A stretch of DNA of 64,000 bases. It comes from Cobetia marina (GTDB lineage Bacteria; Pseudomonadota; Gammaproteobacteria; Pseudomonadales; Halomonadaceae). A program made the translations under genes and the position numbers. Shown here one piece after another: positions 1 to 16,330 of this stretch; position 1 is the stretch's first letter; each line of letters begins with the position of its first letter. The stretch lies in assembly GCF_001720485.1 (NCBI RefSeq), contig NZ_CP017114.1:124001-188000 (forward strand), written 5' to 3'. The notes below the pieces were generated by a model, which saw only the letters and a program-made list of their open reading frames with translations, was not told the origin of the DNA and did no database searches.

Positions 1-1
1 C

Positions 2-577
2 CGCCTGCTGGCCTCCGTCGTGGGCGGCCTGGCAGGAATCATCTGGCTTGCCGGCATCGTTCTGGCATTCAATCCGCTGTGGCAGGACGGTGATGTCGGT
101 CGCTGGCCATTGTTGAACTGGCTATTGCCCGCTTATGCGCTGCCGGCGCTGGGAGCCGCCCTGGTATGGCGTCTTTCGCAGCATGCTGCCTTGCTGCGTC
201 GTCTCTGCGAGGTGGTGGGTCTGCTGGCTGTCGGGCTATGGATTGGGCTCAGCTTGCGCCATGTCTGGCATGGTGGGGCGCTCGGGCTCTGGCTCGGGGT
301 CGAGCAGGCGGAGCTTTATGCCTATAGTCTCGCCTTGCTGGCCGTTGCGGCGAGTCTCGTGATCGGCGGTGCCAGAATGGGGCAACCGCACTGGCAGCGC
401 GTCGGACAGGGGCTGTTGGTCGTGACGATTCTCAAGGTCGGACTCTGGGACACGGCGACTCTGGATGGCCTGTGGCGAGTGGGGTCATGGCTCGGGCTTG
501 GAACCGTGCTGATGCTGCTGTCAGCGTTGTTCAAGCGCCTGGCAGGGGCCGGTACGCGAAGGGAGGAGCAGGAATGA
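2..577 (+). CDS. C-terminal part of a polytopic membrane protein (DUF2339-like), 5' cut by window edge
   Basis: The reading frame is open from the first bases of the window to a TGA at 575-577, so only the last 191 residues are visible. They form about five or six hydrophobic membrane segments separated by short basic or aromatic linkers, and end in a charged tail (AGAGTRREEQE). Composition and spacing of the helices resemble the C-terminal end of DUF2339-type inner-membrane proteins, whose function is not established. No catalytic motif is visible. The next gene, birA, begins 91 bases downstream and appears to have its own promoter. The protein is certainly membrane-embedded; the family name is a guess. 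Confidence 0.6.
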   Translation, partial: RLLASVVGGLAGIIWLAGIVLAFNPLWQDGDVGRWPLLNWLLPAYALPALGAALVWRLSQHAALLRRLCEVVGLLAVGLWIGLSLRHVWHGGALGLWLGVEQAELYAYSLALLAVAASLVIGGARMGQPHWQRVGQGLLVVTILKVGLWDTATLDGLWRVGSWLGLGTVLMLLSALFKRLAGAGTRREEQE

Positions 578-608
578 GTGAAAAGCCCCCGAACTTTGGT
601 CGTTGTTC

Positions 609-639
609 TTGGCTCGCAAGCCCATGAATCCGATAGAAT
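609..639 (+). promoter_or_regulatory. Possible sigma70 promoter of birA-coaX
   Basis: A TAGAAT -10 hexamer at 634-639 is preceded by TTGGCT at 609-614 with a 19-base spacer. The -10 is good; the -35 and spacing are mediocre. A small hairpin (TGTGC/GCACA) follows the -10, before the birA start. Confidence 0.4.
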
Positions 640-668
640 GTGCCCTTTTGCACAGGGACGCTCCCCGC

Positions 669-1649
669 ATGACCATCCGTGATCTCATTCGCCTGCTCGG
701 AGATGGTGACTACCACTCCGGAGAGGCCCTGGGCGAAGAGCTCGGGGTGTCGCGTACGGCGGTCTGGAAGCAGCTCAAGAAACTTGAGGCGCTTGATATC
801 CCGCTTGAGGCTGTGAAGGGGTTGGGCTATCGACTGGCCAACCCTATCGAGTTGCTTGATGGACAGCGGATCATCGAAGCGCTGCCACGCGAGACTCGCA
901 AGCATCTGAAGCGCCTGTTCATCGAGGAATCGTTGGATTCCACCAATACCTTCATCCGTGAGCGCTTTCGCCAGGGAGCGGGTCATGCAGAGGTCTGCCT
1001 GGCTGAGGTGCAGTCTGCCGGGCGGGGTCGTCGTGGTCGCGAGTGGCAGACGCCATGGGGCCGCAGCCTGGTCTTCTCACTTGGTTGGCGCTTCGAGTCA
1101 GGTGCCGCGTCACTGGAAGGCTTGAGCCTGGCGATCGGCGTGGCCGTCGCCGAGGTGCTGGAGGCGGATGGGTTGCCTGCGCGCCTGAAGTGGCCGAATG
1201 ACGTCCTGCTTCAGATACAGAAGGACCAGCCGAAGATTGCCGGCATTCTGGTCGAGGTGACAGGTGATGTCTCCGGGCCTTGTGATGTCGTGATCGGTAT
1301 CGGGTTGAACATCGAGTTGCCGGCGAGTCATCGCGAGGATATCGGGCAATCGGTCGCGGCGGTACGTGACATCATCCCGGGCGCTTCACGCAACGCTTAT
1401 GCGGCTCGCCTGATGGAGTCGCTGCTGGCCCTGTTGCCTGAGTTCGAAGCTGAAGGGTTCTCTGCCTGGCAGCAGCGCTGGAATGAGCGCAATGCGTTCA
1501 AGGGGCGCGATGTGGTGATTCTGCGAGGCGACAAGCGGGAGGAAGCCATCGCTGAAGGTGTGGATATCAACGGAAATCTCGAGGTGCGCATGAATGGCGA
1601 AACCATCACACTCGCCGGTGGCGAGATCAGTCTGCGCGCTGTCTCATGA
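669..1649 (+). CDS. birA: Bifunctional biotin-[acetyl-CoA carboxylase] ligase / biotin operon repressor BirA
   Basis: BirA activates biotin with ATP to biotinyl-AMP, transfers it to the lysine of the AccB biotin carrier, and represses biotin genes when charged. The 326-residue protein has an N-terminal winged helix-turn-helix (about residues 14-55), so it is the long regulatory class. The catalytic domain follows, with the biotinyl-AMP loop GRGRRGREW (119-127), KWPNDV (174-179) and a C-terminal SH3-like domain. The ATG at 669 was chosen because it gives the normal family N-terminus (MTIRDLIRLL); upstream in-frame TTG and ATG codons would add an unrelated extension. The stop overlaps the coaX start (ATGA), implying translational coupling. 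Pairing of birA with coaX is common in Pseudomonas and Halomonas. Confidence 0.95.
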   Translation: MTIRDLIRLLGDGDYHSGEALGEELGVSRTAVWKQLKKLEALDIPLEAVKGLGYRLANPIELLDGQRIIEALPRETRKHLKRLFIEESLDSTNTFIRERFRQGAGHAEVCLAEVQSAGRGRRGREWQTPWGRSLVFSLGWRFESGAASLEGLSLAIGVAVAEVLEADGLPARLKWPNDVLLQIQKDQPKIAGILVEVTGDVSGPCDVVIGIGLNIELPASHREDIGQSVAAVRDIIPGASRNAYAARLMESLLALLPEFEAEGFSAWQQRWNERNAFKGRDVVILRGDKREEAIAEGVDINGNLEVRMNGETITLAGGEISLRAVS

Positions 1650-2485
1650 TTCTGGATCTTGATATCGGCAACACCTTGTCCAAGTGGCGTCTCAAGGACA
1701 CTGTCTCCAGCGAGATCCGCTCACGCGGCGCAGTATGGACACGTGAAGAGTGGCGTCCAGGGGAGGATATTCCCGATCTGGACGTCGTCACGGCAGTGCG
1801 CATTTCCAGCGTGGCGCGCAAGCAGGTATTGGATGAGACCGTCGAGCTGCTGCGCAAGCAGGTCGGGGCAGTGCATGTGGCACGCTCGACACGTGAGGCG
1901 CTGGGGGTCACCTGCGGGTATGAAGAGCCGCAGCGATTGGGGGTGGATCGCTGGCTTGGCGCGCTTGCCGGGCATCATCTGACCGGCGGATGTTGCAGTG
2001 TGGACTGTGGAAGCGCCATTACCGTGGATTTCGTGTTGCCGGGCGGGAAGCATCTCGGGGGCTATATCATTCCCGGGCTACGCCTGATGAAGGAGAGCCT
2101 CAAGCTGGGGACGCGCAACGTGGCCATCGACCCGGACAGTGAGGTGGACAGCCTGCTGGCGCCGGGACGCAATACGGTGGAGGCGGTCAATCACGGGATC
2201 TACATGGCGGCGGTCAGTGCCGTCAATCGGTTGTATGCCGAGGTGTGTGATCGTGAGGGGGTCGCGCTGCCGCTGTTGCTGACCGGAGGGGATGCACGCG
2301 TGGTAGCGAGAGGCCTGCGGGTTCCTCATGCATTATGGCCGGACATGGTCTATGCCGGTCTCGAGGCGCTTTTCCCGCTGACAGCGGCGGAGCGTGCCGG
2401 ACGCCTGTCAGGCGCGCCGGAGCAGCCGCGCGTTGCTGATCTGGAAAAACTTCGCTCAGGGCTTGCACTTACCCAGATGCTTTGA
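1646..2485 (+). CDS. coaX: Type III pantothenate kinase CoaX
   Basis: CoaX phosphorylates pantothenate to 4'-phosphopantothenate, the first step of coenzyme A synthesis, in the cytoplasm. The 279-residue protein has the ASKHA-fold landmarks of type III enzymes: the N-terminal phosphate loop DIGNT (6-10), GVDRW (99-103) and the central DCGSAITVDF motif (120-129). It overlaps birA by four bases (ATGA). This enzyme class is insensitive to CoA feedback and replaces the CoaA type found in enteric bacteria. No terminator hairpin is obvious between its stop and the promoter of the following tRNA cluster at 2552. Confidence 0.95.
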   Translation: MILDLDIGNTLSKWRLKDTVSSEIRSRGAVWTREEWRPGEDIPDLDVVTAVRISSVARKQVLDETVELLRKQVGAVHVARSTREALGVTCGYEEPQRLGVDRWLGALAGHHLTGGCCSVDCGSAITVDFVLPGGKHLGGYIIPGLRLMKESLKLGTRNVAIDPDSEVDSLLAPGRNTVEAVNHGIYMAAVSAVNRLYAEVCDREGVALPLLLTGGDARVVARGLRVPHALWPDMVYAGLEALFPLTAAERAGRLSGAPEQPRVADLEKLRSGLALTQML

Positions 2486-2551
2486 CATACTACGCCCCGT
2501 TCTGAGGAGATACATTCCCTCAAGCGCTTGAAGTCAAAAGAAATCAAGCAC

Positions 2552-2580
2552 TTGACAGCGTATCCCAAGCGACGTAAGAT
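2552..2580 (+). promoter_or_regulatory. sigma70 promoter of the tRNA-Tyr/Gly/Thr cluster
   Basis: A perfect -35 TTGACA (2552-2557) is separated by exactly 17 bases from -10 TAAGAT (2575-2580). Transcription would begin about 10 bases ahead of the mature tRNA-Tyr 5' end. Confidence 0.85.
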
Positions 2581-2596
2581 TTGTCGCCATAGAAGA

Positions 2597-2680
<84 letters not shown>

Positions 2681-2726
2681 GATTCGCTCATGATGGCATG
2701 TTCATCAGGGCAGCAAGAGTTGGAAA

Positions 2727-2800
<74 letters not shown>

Positions 2801-2835
2801 GTTCATCTCGTCTGACGAGATTGCGCAAAGGTTTT

Positions 2836-2910
2836 GCTCGTGTAGCTCAGGGGTAGAGCACACCCTTGGTAAGGGTGAGGTCGGCGGTTCAAATCCGCCC
2901 ACGAGCTCCA
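2836..2910 (+). tRNA. tRNA-Thr (GGT)
   Basis: Acceptor GCTCGTG pairs with CACGAGC; anticodon GGT is at 2868-2870 within CACCCTTGGTAAGGGTG; the T arm contains GGTTCAAATCC; CCA is encoded at 2908-2910. It reads ACC/ACU. It is last of the first tRNA transcript, followed by a weak terminator-like hairpin. Confidence 0.97.
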
Positions 2911-2920
2911 TACAACGGAA

Positions 2921-2949
2921 AGGCGAGTCGCAGTTTGGCTCGTCTTTTT
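2921..2949 (+). terminator. Rho-independent-type hairpin after tRNA-Thr
   Basis: A 7-bp stem (AGGCGAG with CTCGTCT, one G-U pair) and an 11-base loop are followed by TTTTT (2945-2949). It would end the Tyr-Gly-Thr transcript before the new promoter at 2990. Confidence 0.55.
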
Positions 2950-2989
2950 CGTTTCCGACGACCTCCCAGGTCGCGGTCAAAGATAAGGC

Positions 2990-3018
2990 TTGTCAGTATG
3001 GGTTGTCTCAGCTATGAT
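2990..3018 (+). promoter_or_regulatory. sigma70 promoter of tRNA-Trp-secE-nusG
   Basis: -35 TTGTCA (2990-2995), a 17-base spacer and -10 TATGAT (3013-3018), followed by a GC-rich discriminator (GGCGCCCGC). That discriminator type is usual for stable-RNA promoters under stringent control (inference from known promoters). Confidence 0.8.
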
Positions 3019-3073
3019 GGCGCCCGCTGTTAATTCAGCCTTGTTTTTAGTCTCTGGAACACGCAAGTGTTAC

Positions 3074-3149
<76 letters not shown>

Positions 3150-3226
3150 TCCTTCCCCAGGATGGTATTCGACTTCTTACCGATTCTCGATTCTAGCGAT
3201 CGCTGCACCCTTGAGGAGTCTCTTTG

Positions 3227-3595
3227 ATGAAACAGAACGCCGAGGTGCAGGAAGCGCGCCACGACGGATTCAAGTGGTCGGTCGTTGTCATTCTTCTTGT
3301 GCTGGCTGTTGCCGGCAACGCCTATTTTGCTGACCAAGCGCTGCTTTATCGCGTGCTTGGCGTCGTCGTGCTTGGCGTTGCAGCGGCTGCTCTGGCCATC
3401 ACGACCAACAAGGGTCGTGATGTCGTCGAGCTGGCAAGCAGTGCGCGCCGCGAGATCCAGCGCGTCGTTTGGCCGACCCGACAGGAAACTGTCCAGACAA
3501 CTGCCATCGTGCTGGGTGCCGTGCTTATCGTGGGCCTGTTGCTATGGCTCATCGATACCACCCTCGGCTGGCTGATGTCCGGCATCGTCAGTTAA
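3227..3595 (+). CDS. secE: Preprotein translocase subunit SecE
   Basis: SecE clamps the SecY channel in the inner membrane. The 122-residue protein has three hydrophobic segments (about 17-35, 39-60 and 87-121), the three-helix form typical of gammaproteobacteria, with the conserved amphipathic stretch [17 protein letters not shown] before the last helix. The ATG at 3227 follows GAGGAG at a normal distance. nusG begins 10 bases downstream, the nearly universal secE-nusG pairing. Confidence 0.95.
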   Translation: MKQNAEVQEARHDGFKWSVVVILLVLAVAGNAYFADQALLYRVLGVVVLGVAAAALAITTNKGRDVVELASSARREIQRVVWPTRQETVQTTAIVLGAVLIVGLLLWLIDTTLGWLMSGIVS

Positions 3596-3605
3596 CGGAG
3601 TTTCC

Positions 3606-4139
3606 ATGTCCAAGCGTTGGTATGTCATACACGCCTATTCCGGTTTCGAAAAGCAGGTCATGCGCTCCCTGAATGAGCGTGTGAAGCTGTATGCCATGGA
3701 AGAACACTTCGGTGAGATCCTGGTGCCTGTGGAAGAAATCGTCGAGATGCGTGACGGCAAGCGCCGCAAGAGTGAGCGCAAGTTCTATCCAGGCTACGTG
3801 CTGGTCGAGATGGACATGAATGATCAGTCCTGGCACCTGGTGAATGAAACCCCGCGCGTCATGGGGTTCATCGGTGGCACGCCGGAGAAGCCGGCTGCGA
3901 TCACCCAGAAAGAAGCCGACGCCATGTTGCGTCGCGTTCAGGACGGTACTGACAAGCCGCGTCCGAAGACTCTCTTCGAGCCGGGCGAGACAGTGCGCGT
4001 CACCGACGGTCCTTTCGCCGATTTCAATGGCGTCGTCGAAGAAGTGAATTACGAAAAGAGCCGTCTGCAGGTCAGCGTGCTGATCTTTGGGCGTGCCACG
4101 CCAGTGGAGCTCGAGTTCTCGCAGGTCGAGAAGGACTGA
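3606..4139 (+). CDS. nusG: Transcription termination/antitermination factor NusG
   Basis: NusG binds the RNA polymerase clamp, suppresses pausing, and couples polymerase to Rho or to ribosomal protein S10. The 177-residue protein has the NGN domain (start [13 protein letters not shown], with GYVLVEM about 64-70) followed by a C-terminal KOW domain (about 127-160, [19 protein letters not shown]). Length and N-terminus match the E. coli protein. It is followed by a 117-base spacer holding a hairpin before rplK. Confidence 0.97.
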   Translation: MSKRWYVIHAYSGFEKQVMRSLNERVKLYAMEEHFGEILVPVEEIVEMRDGKRRKSERKFYPGYVLVEMDMNDQSWHLVNETPRVMGFIGGTPEKPAAITQKEADAMLRRVQDGTDKPRPKTLFEPGETVRVTDGPFADFNGVVEEVNYEKSRLQVSVLIFGRATPVELEFSQVEKD

Positions 4140-4187
4140 TCTCTGGATCACCTTTCCTGTCTGGATACGAGCATCACGGCAACACGA

Positions 4188-4213
4188 CGGGTCGCCTGAG
4201 GCGGCCCGGTTTC
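4188..4213 (+). terminator. Hairpin in the nusG-rplK spacer, possible attenuator
   Basis: A 9-bp stem (CGGGTCGCC with GGCGGCCCG, one G-U) and a 3-base loop are followed by only GTTTC, so any termination would be partial. It could equally be part of the L1-responsive leader of the L11 operon. Confidence 0.35.
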
Positions 4214-4256
4214 ACGGGGAGCCGCAAGGCGCTACCACCCAAAATGGAGTCCTATC

Positions 4257-4688
4257 ATGGCCAAGAAAGTACAGGCTTACATCAAGCTGCAGGTCGCAGC
4301 CGGTAAAGCTAACCCGAGCCCGCCCGTGGGTCCTGCCCTCGGTCAGCACGGTGTCAACATCATGGAGTTCTGTAAAGCGTTCAACGCCGCTACCCAGAAC
4401 GTCGAGCCGGGCCTCCCGACTCCTGTGGTCATCACCGTGTATTCCGACCGCAGCTTCACCTTCGTCACCAAGACGCCGCCTGCCGCCGTCCTGCTGCTGA
4501 AGGCTGCTGGTCTGAAGTCCGGTTCTGGCGAGCCGAACAAGAAGAAGGTCGGTACCGTGACTCGCGCTCAGCTCGAAGAGATCGCGACCACCAAGGAGCC
4601 GGATCTGACAGCTTCCAATCTGGACGCTGCTGTTCGCACCATCGCCGGTACTGCCCGTAGCATGGGCCTGAACGTGGAGGGTCTTTGA
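4257..4688 (+). CDS. rplK: 50S ribosomal protein L11
   Basis: L11 binds the GTPase-associated region of 23S rRNA and is needed for RelA activation. At 143 residues it is close to the E. coli length. It shows the proline-rich N-terminal domain ([14 protein letters not shown], about 20-33) and the C-terminal rRNA-binding domain ending [14 protein letters not shown]. It is separated from rplA by two bases, so the two are translated as a coupled L11 operon, known in E. coli to be repressed by L1. Confidence 0.98.
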   Translation: MAKKVQAYIKLQVAAGKANPSPPVGPALGQHGVNIMEFCKAFNAATQNVEPGLPTPVVITVYSDRSFTFVTKTPPAAVLLLKAAGLKSGSGEPNKKKVGTVTRAQLEEIATTKEPDLTASNLDAAVRTIAGTARSMGLNVEGL

Positions 4689-4690
4689 TC

Positions 4691-5383
4691 ATGGCCAAGA
4701 TTTCAAAGCGCGCCCAGGCGATCAACGCAAAAGTCGAATCCGGCAAGGTCTACAGCGTCGAAGAAGCTGTCGCCCTGCTGTCCGAGCTGTCCACCGTCAA
4801 GTTCAAGGAGACTGTTGAAGTCTCTCTGAATCTGGGTGTCGATCCGCGTAAATCCGACCAGGTCGTTCGCGGCGCTACCGTCATGCCGAACGGCACCGGT
4901 AACGACGTGCGTGTCGCTGTCTTCACCCAGGGCGCCAACGCTGAAGCAGCGAAGGAAGCCGGTGCAGACGTCGTCGGCATGGACGATCTTGCTGAGCAGG
5001 TCAAGAAAGGCGTGATGGACTTCGACGTCGTCATCGCTTCTCCGGACGCCATGCGCGTCGTCGGTCAGCTGGGTCAGATCCTCGGCCCGCGCGGCCTGAT
5101 GCCGAACCCGAAAGTCGGTACCGTGACGCCGGACGTCGCGACTGCCGTGAAGAATGCCAAGGCAGGTCAGGTGCGTTTCCGTACTGACAAGAACGGCATC
5201 ATTCACGCCGGTATCGGCAAGATCGACTTCAGTGCAGACGCGATTCAGGGTAACATCGACGCCCTGGTCGCCGAAGTGAAGAAGCTGAAGCCGAGCACTT
5301 CCAAAGGTATCTACCTGAAGAAGATCACCCTGTCCAGCACCATGGGCCCGGGTCTGACCGTCGATCACGCCAAGTACGCGTAA
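4691..5383 (+). CDS. rplA: 50S ribosomal protein L1
   Basis: L1 forms the mobile stalk at the ribosomal E site and acts as translational repressor of its own operon in related bacteria. The 230-residue protein has the two-domain L1 architecture with the conserved [15 protein letters not shown] stretch. The ATG at 4691 (MAKISKRA) is chosen over an in-frame TTG two codons earlier because it restores the family N-terminus and sits right after the rplK stop. Confidence 0.98.
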   Translation: MAKISKRAQAINAKVESGKVYSVEEAVALLSELSTVKFKETVEVSLNLGVDPRKSDQVVRGATVMPNGTGNDVRVAVFTQGANAEAAKEAGADVVGMDDLAEQVKKGVMDFDVVIASPDAMRVVGQLGQILGPRGLMPNPKVGTVTPDVATAVKNAKAGQVRFRTDKNGIIHAGIGKIDFSADAIQGNIDALVAEVKKLKPSTSKGIYLKKITLSSTMGPGLTVDHAKYA

Positions 5384-5644
5384 GGCAGTCACAGAATGTT
5401 TCACTTTGCGGTCCCCGTGCTCAGCCGCGGGGCGCCGTCAAAGACCGCAGGTGCCAGCCTTGTCGCTTCGGTGGCAGGGCTGGCTTAATCGCGACGTGAT
5501 GCCTGCATCGCGCGCAGCCTGCGCAGATGGTGTCCCAGCCTCGCTGGTGGCAGCCATCCTCCAAGACTCTCCCGCGCAGTTCAGGTGAGAGAGATGGTAA
5601 ACCACTGGGGAATTCGTTCCCCGGCACGAAATGGAGTCAACACC
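5384..5644 (+). promoter_or_regulatory. rplJL leader region (probable L10-binding autoregulatory leader)
   Basis: A 261-base untranslated stretch precedes rplJ, the same place as the L10/L12-binding leader of other bacteria. It contains several pairing elements, among them GGGGAA-TTCG-TTCCCC (5607-5622), a 6-bp stem with a UUCG tetraloop close to the start codon, and a CTCTCCC-type stem around 5570-5593. No supported coding frame lies in it. The leader function is inferred from position and structure. Confidence 0.6.
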
Positions 5645-6154
5645 GTGGCTTTAGGTCTCGAAGACAAGAAGGCAATTGTTGCTGAGGTCAGCGAAACCGC
5701 CAAGGGTGCTCTCTCCGTAGTCGCTGCCGACTCTCGTGGTGTAACTGTTGGCGCAATGACCGAATTGCGCAAGCAGTGCCGCGAAGCGGGCGTCCAGCTG
5801 CGTGTTGTTCGCAACACCCTGGCTCGCCGTGCGCTGTCCGGTACCTCTTATGAGGTGCTGAACGAGTCCTTCGTCGGCCCGACCCTGCTTGCATTCTCCA
5901 TGGAACACCCGGGCGCTGGCGCTCGTCTGTTCAAGGAATTTGCCAAGAAGGTCGAGGCATTCGAAGTCAAGGCACTGGCCTACGAAGGCGAGTTCATCCC
6001 GGCGGCCAACATCGACCGTCTGGCATCTCTGCCGACCCGCGACGAAGCACTGTCCAAGCTGCTGTCTGTCATGAAGGAAGCTTCTGCAGGCAAGCTGGTC
6101 CGTACTATCGCAGCACTGCGCGATCAGAAGCAGGAAGCCGAAGCCGCCGCGTAA
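5645..6154 (+). CDS. rplJ: 50S ribosomal protein L10
   Basis: L10 anchors the L7/L12 dimers to the stalk base and, with L12, represses translation of its own mRNA. The 169-residue product begins [15 protein letters not shown], matching the family start exactly, so the GTG at 5645 is used; the upstream in-frame codons at 5585-5644 lie in the leader. GGAG about 9 bases upstream serves as ribosome binding site. The conserved [10 protein letters not shown] and [18 protein letters not shown] segments are present. rplL follows after 92 bases. Confidence 0.97.
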   Translation: MALGLEDKKAIVAEVSETAKGALSVVAADSRGVTVGAMTELRKQCREAGVQLRVVRNTLARRALSGTSYEVLNESFVGPTLLAFSMEHPGAGARLFKEFAKKVEAFEVKALAYEGEFIPAANIDRLASLPTRDEALSKLLSVMKEASAGKLVRTIAALRDQKQEAEAAA

Positions 6155-6246
6155 GCGTCGCTTCTTCCTCCTGGCTGTCTCGTGCAGCCTGAATCGATTT
6201 CCGTTTGACCGAGCATCTTTGCTCCGCAAAGTTTAGGATTGCTAAA

Positions 6247-6615
6247 ATGGCACTGACCAAAGAAGACATCATCAACGCCGTCGCTGACATGACCGTCATG
6301 GAAGTGGCTGAGCTGATCGAAGCAATGGAAGAGAAGTTCGGCGTTTCTGCCGCTGCCGCCGTCGTTGCTGGCCCGGCCGCTGCAGGTGAAGCCGCTGAAG
6401 AACAGACCGAGTTCGACATCGTTCTGACTGCTGCTGGTGACAAGAAAGTCAACGTCATCAAGGCTGTTCGCGAACTGACTGGCCTGGGCCTGAAAGAAGC
6501 CAAGGCAGCTGTTGACGGCGCTCCGGCCACCCTGAAAGAAGGCGTGAGCAAGGAAGACGCTGAAGAAGCGAAGAAGAAGCTGGAAGAAGCTGGCGCGTCC
6601 GTGGAACTCAAGTAA
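6247..6615 (+). CDS. rplL: 50S ribosomal protein L7/L12
   Basis: L7/L12 is the multicopy stalk protein that recruits translation GTPases. The 122-residue acidic protein has the N-terminal dimerisation helix ([15 protein letters not shown]), an alanine-rich hinge (about 36-52), and the C-terminal factor-binding domain with [22 protein letters not shown]. The ATG at 6247 is chosen over an upstream in-frame ATG that would add unrelated residues. A strong hairpin follows and separates it from rpoB. Confidence 0.98.
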   Translation: MALTKEDIINAVADMTVMEVAELIEAMEEKFGVSAAAAVVAGPAAAGEAAEEQTEFDIVLTAAGDKKVNVIKAVRELTGLGLKEAKAAVDGAPATLKEGVSKEDAEEAKKKLEEAGASVELK

Positions 6616-6652
6616 CTCGTGTTCCAGGCTACGCACGCTGCGTAAGCTTCCT

Positions 6653-6684
6653 GGCTGGTGGCGGACTCCGCCACCAGCCTTTTT
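6653..6684 (+). terminator. rplL-rpoB attenuator/terminator
   Basis: A perfect 12-bp stem (6653-6664 with 6668-6679) and a 3-base loop are followed by TTTTT. In E. coli the same position holds a partial terminator that lowers rpoBC relative to the ribosomal genes; this hairpin looks strong enough to do so here. Confidence 0.85.
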
Positions 6685-6821
6685 CTGTTGCAAGACGAAT
6701 TATGACGGCGAGCCAGCCCGCAAGGGAGGCTTGCCGTCCGCGCCTGATGGACATCGCCGCGCCATCAGGTATGAGCCGACCACGCATCGGTCACCCAAGG
6801 TGAACAAGCTGGGGAATACAG

Positions 6822-10898
<4,077 letters not shown>

Positions 10899-10986
10899 CG
10901 CCGAAAAGCCACAAGTATTGACGGTCCGCAAAGCCTGGTGTCAGCAGCCAGGCTTTGCCCATGACAACTCCGCAACGGAGCGACCC

Positions 10987-15228
<4,242 letters not shown>

Positions 15229-15237
15229 GGTCTTGAG

Positions 15238-15262
15238 CCCCGCCGTCGCTGACGGCGGGGTT
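15238..15262 (+). terminator. Hairpin terminator after rpoC
   Basis: A perfect 10-bp stem CCCCGCCGTC/GACGGCGGGG with a 3-base loop; only two T follow, so termination may be incomplete. The str promoter starts in the last bases. Confidence 0.6.
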
Positions 15263-15290
15263 GACGCCCTTGTGGCCCAAGCCCTAGAAT
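15261..15290 (+). promoter_or_regulatory. sigma70 promoter of the str operon (rpsL)
   Basis: -35 TTGACG (15261-15266), an 18-base spacer and -10 TAGAAT (15285-15290), located right after the rpoC hairpin and 75 bases ahead of rpsL. Confidence 0.75.
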
Positions 15291-15365
15291 ATGCAGCCTT
15301 TAACAGTAGGGCAGGTGCATCCTGTCCGATTGTTGGAAGGCAGTACAACCCATTGGAGCAAGCAA

Positions 15366-15740
15366 ATGGCAACCGTAAACCAGCTCGTGCGCAAGCCGCG
15401 CAAGCGTCAGGCGTCCAAGAGTGACGTCCCTGCGCTGCAGGCATGCCCGCAGAAGCGTGGCGTGTGTACTCGCGTATACACCACTACCCCGAAGAAGCCG
15501 AACTCCGCACTCCGTAAGGTCTGCCGTGTTCGCCTGACCAACGGCTTCGAAGTCTCTTCCTACATCGGCGGTGAAGGTCACAACCTTCAGGAACACTCTG
15601 TTGTTCTGATCCGTGGCGGTCGTGTGAAGGATTTGCCGGGTGTCCGTTACCACACCGTTCGTGGTGCACTGGATACCTCTGGCGTGCAGAACCGTAAGCA
15701 GGGCCGTTCCAAGTACGGCGCCAAGCGTCCGAAGGCGTAA
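15366..15740 (+). CDS. rpsL: 30S ribosomal protein S12
   Basis: S12 sits at the decoding centre. The 124-residue protein starts [15 protein letters not shown]; the ATG at 15366 is used because upstream in-frame codons encode no family sequence. Lys43 ([13 protein letters not shown]) and Lys88 ([11 protein letters not shown]) are the streptomycin-sensitive residues. It is first gene of the str operon, 101 bases before rpsG. Confidence 0.98.
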   Translation: MATVNQLVRKPRKRQASKSDVPALQACPQKRGVCTRVYTTTPKKPNSALRKVCRVRLTNGFEVSSYIGGEGHNLQEHSVVLIRGGRVKDLPGVRYHTVRGALDTSGVQNRKQGRSKYGAKRPKA

Positions 15741-15841
15741 TTCAAAGTTTAATATCGGTCTGATAAGAGTAAGGTCGGGTGTCGCGTCCATCGCGAGGCA
15801 TCCCGGGTTTACCTGAAGGACCCTTCTACTGAGGGCTTATC

Positions 15842-16312
15842 ATGCCTAGAAGACGTGTAGCAGCTAAGCGCGAAATCCTGCCGGATCCGAAGTTCGGAAG
15901 CGAGCGCCTGGCCAAGTTCATGAACCACCTGATGATCAGCGGCAAGAAGTCTGCAGCCGAGCGCATCGTTTACGGTGCCCTCGACCGTGTTGCCGAACGC
16001 TCCAATGATGAGCCGCTGGATCTCTTCGACAAGGCGTTGGAAGCCATCCAGCCGATGGTTGAGGTGAAGTCCCGTCGTGTCGGTGGTGCTACCTACCAGG
16101 TGCCGGTCGAAGTTCGTCCGTCCCGTCGCCAGGCACTGGCCATGCGTTGGCTGGTGGACGCTGCGCGCAAGCGCGGCGAAAAGACCATGGTGCAGCGCCT
16201 CTCTGGCGAGATCCTGGATGCCGCTGAAGGCAAGGGTTCTGCTGTGAAGAAGCGTGAAGACGTGCACCGCATGGCAGAAGCCAACAAGGCCTTCTCCCAC
16301 TACCGCTTCTAA
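15842..16312 (+). CDS. rpsG: 30S ribosomal protein S7
   Basis: S7 nucleates assembly of the 30S head and contacts the exit-site tRNA. In E. coli it represses str operon translation by binding the rpsL-rpsG spacer; here that spacer is 101 bases, comparable in size. The 156-residue product starts [20 protein letters not shown] and ends [13 protein letters not shown], the usual gammaproteobacterial form. fusA starts 18 bases downstream. Confidence 0.98.
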   Translation: MPRRRVAAKREILPDPKFGSERLAKFMNHLMISGKKSAAERIVYGALDRVAERSNDEPLDLFDKALEAIQPMVEVKSRRVGGATYQVPVEVRPSRRQALAMRWLVDAARKRGEKTMVQRLSGEILDAAEGKGSAVKKREDVHRMAEANKAFSHYRF

Positions 16313-16330
16313 ACAACGGGGATACTCACC

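Noticed and set aside
77..534. Short overlapping frames on both strands inside the first membrane protein
   Set aside because: They are shadows of the open, hydrophobic plus-strand frame that runs from base 2.
5406..5588. A 60-codon open frame upstream of rplJ as a leader peptide
   Set aside because: No ribosome binding site, no family similarity, and the region is better explained as the structured L10 leader.
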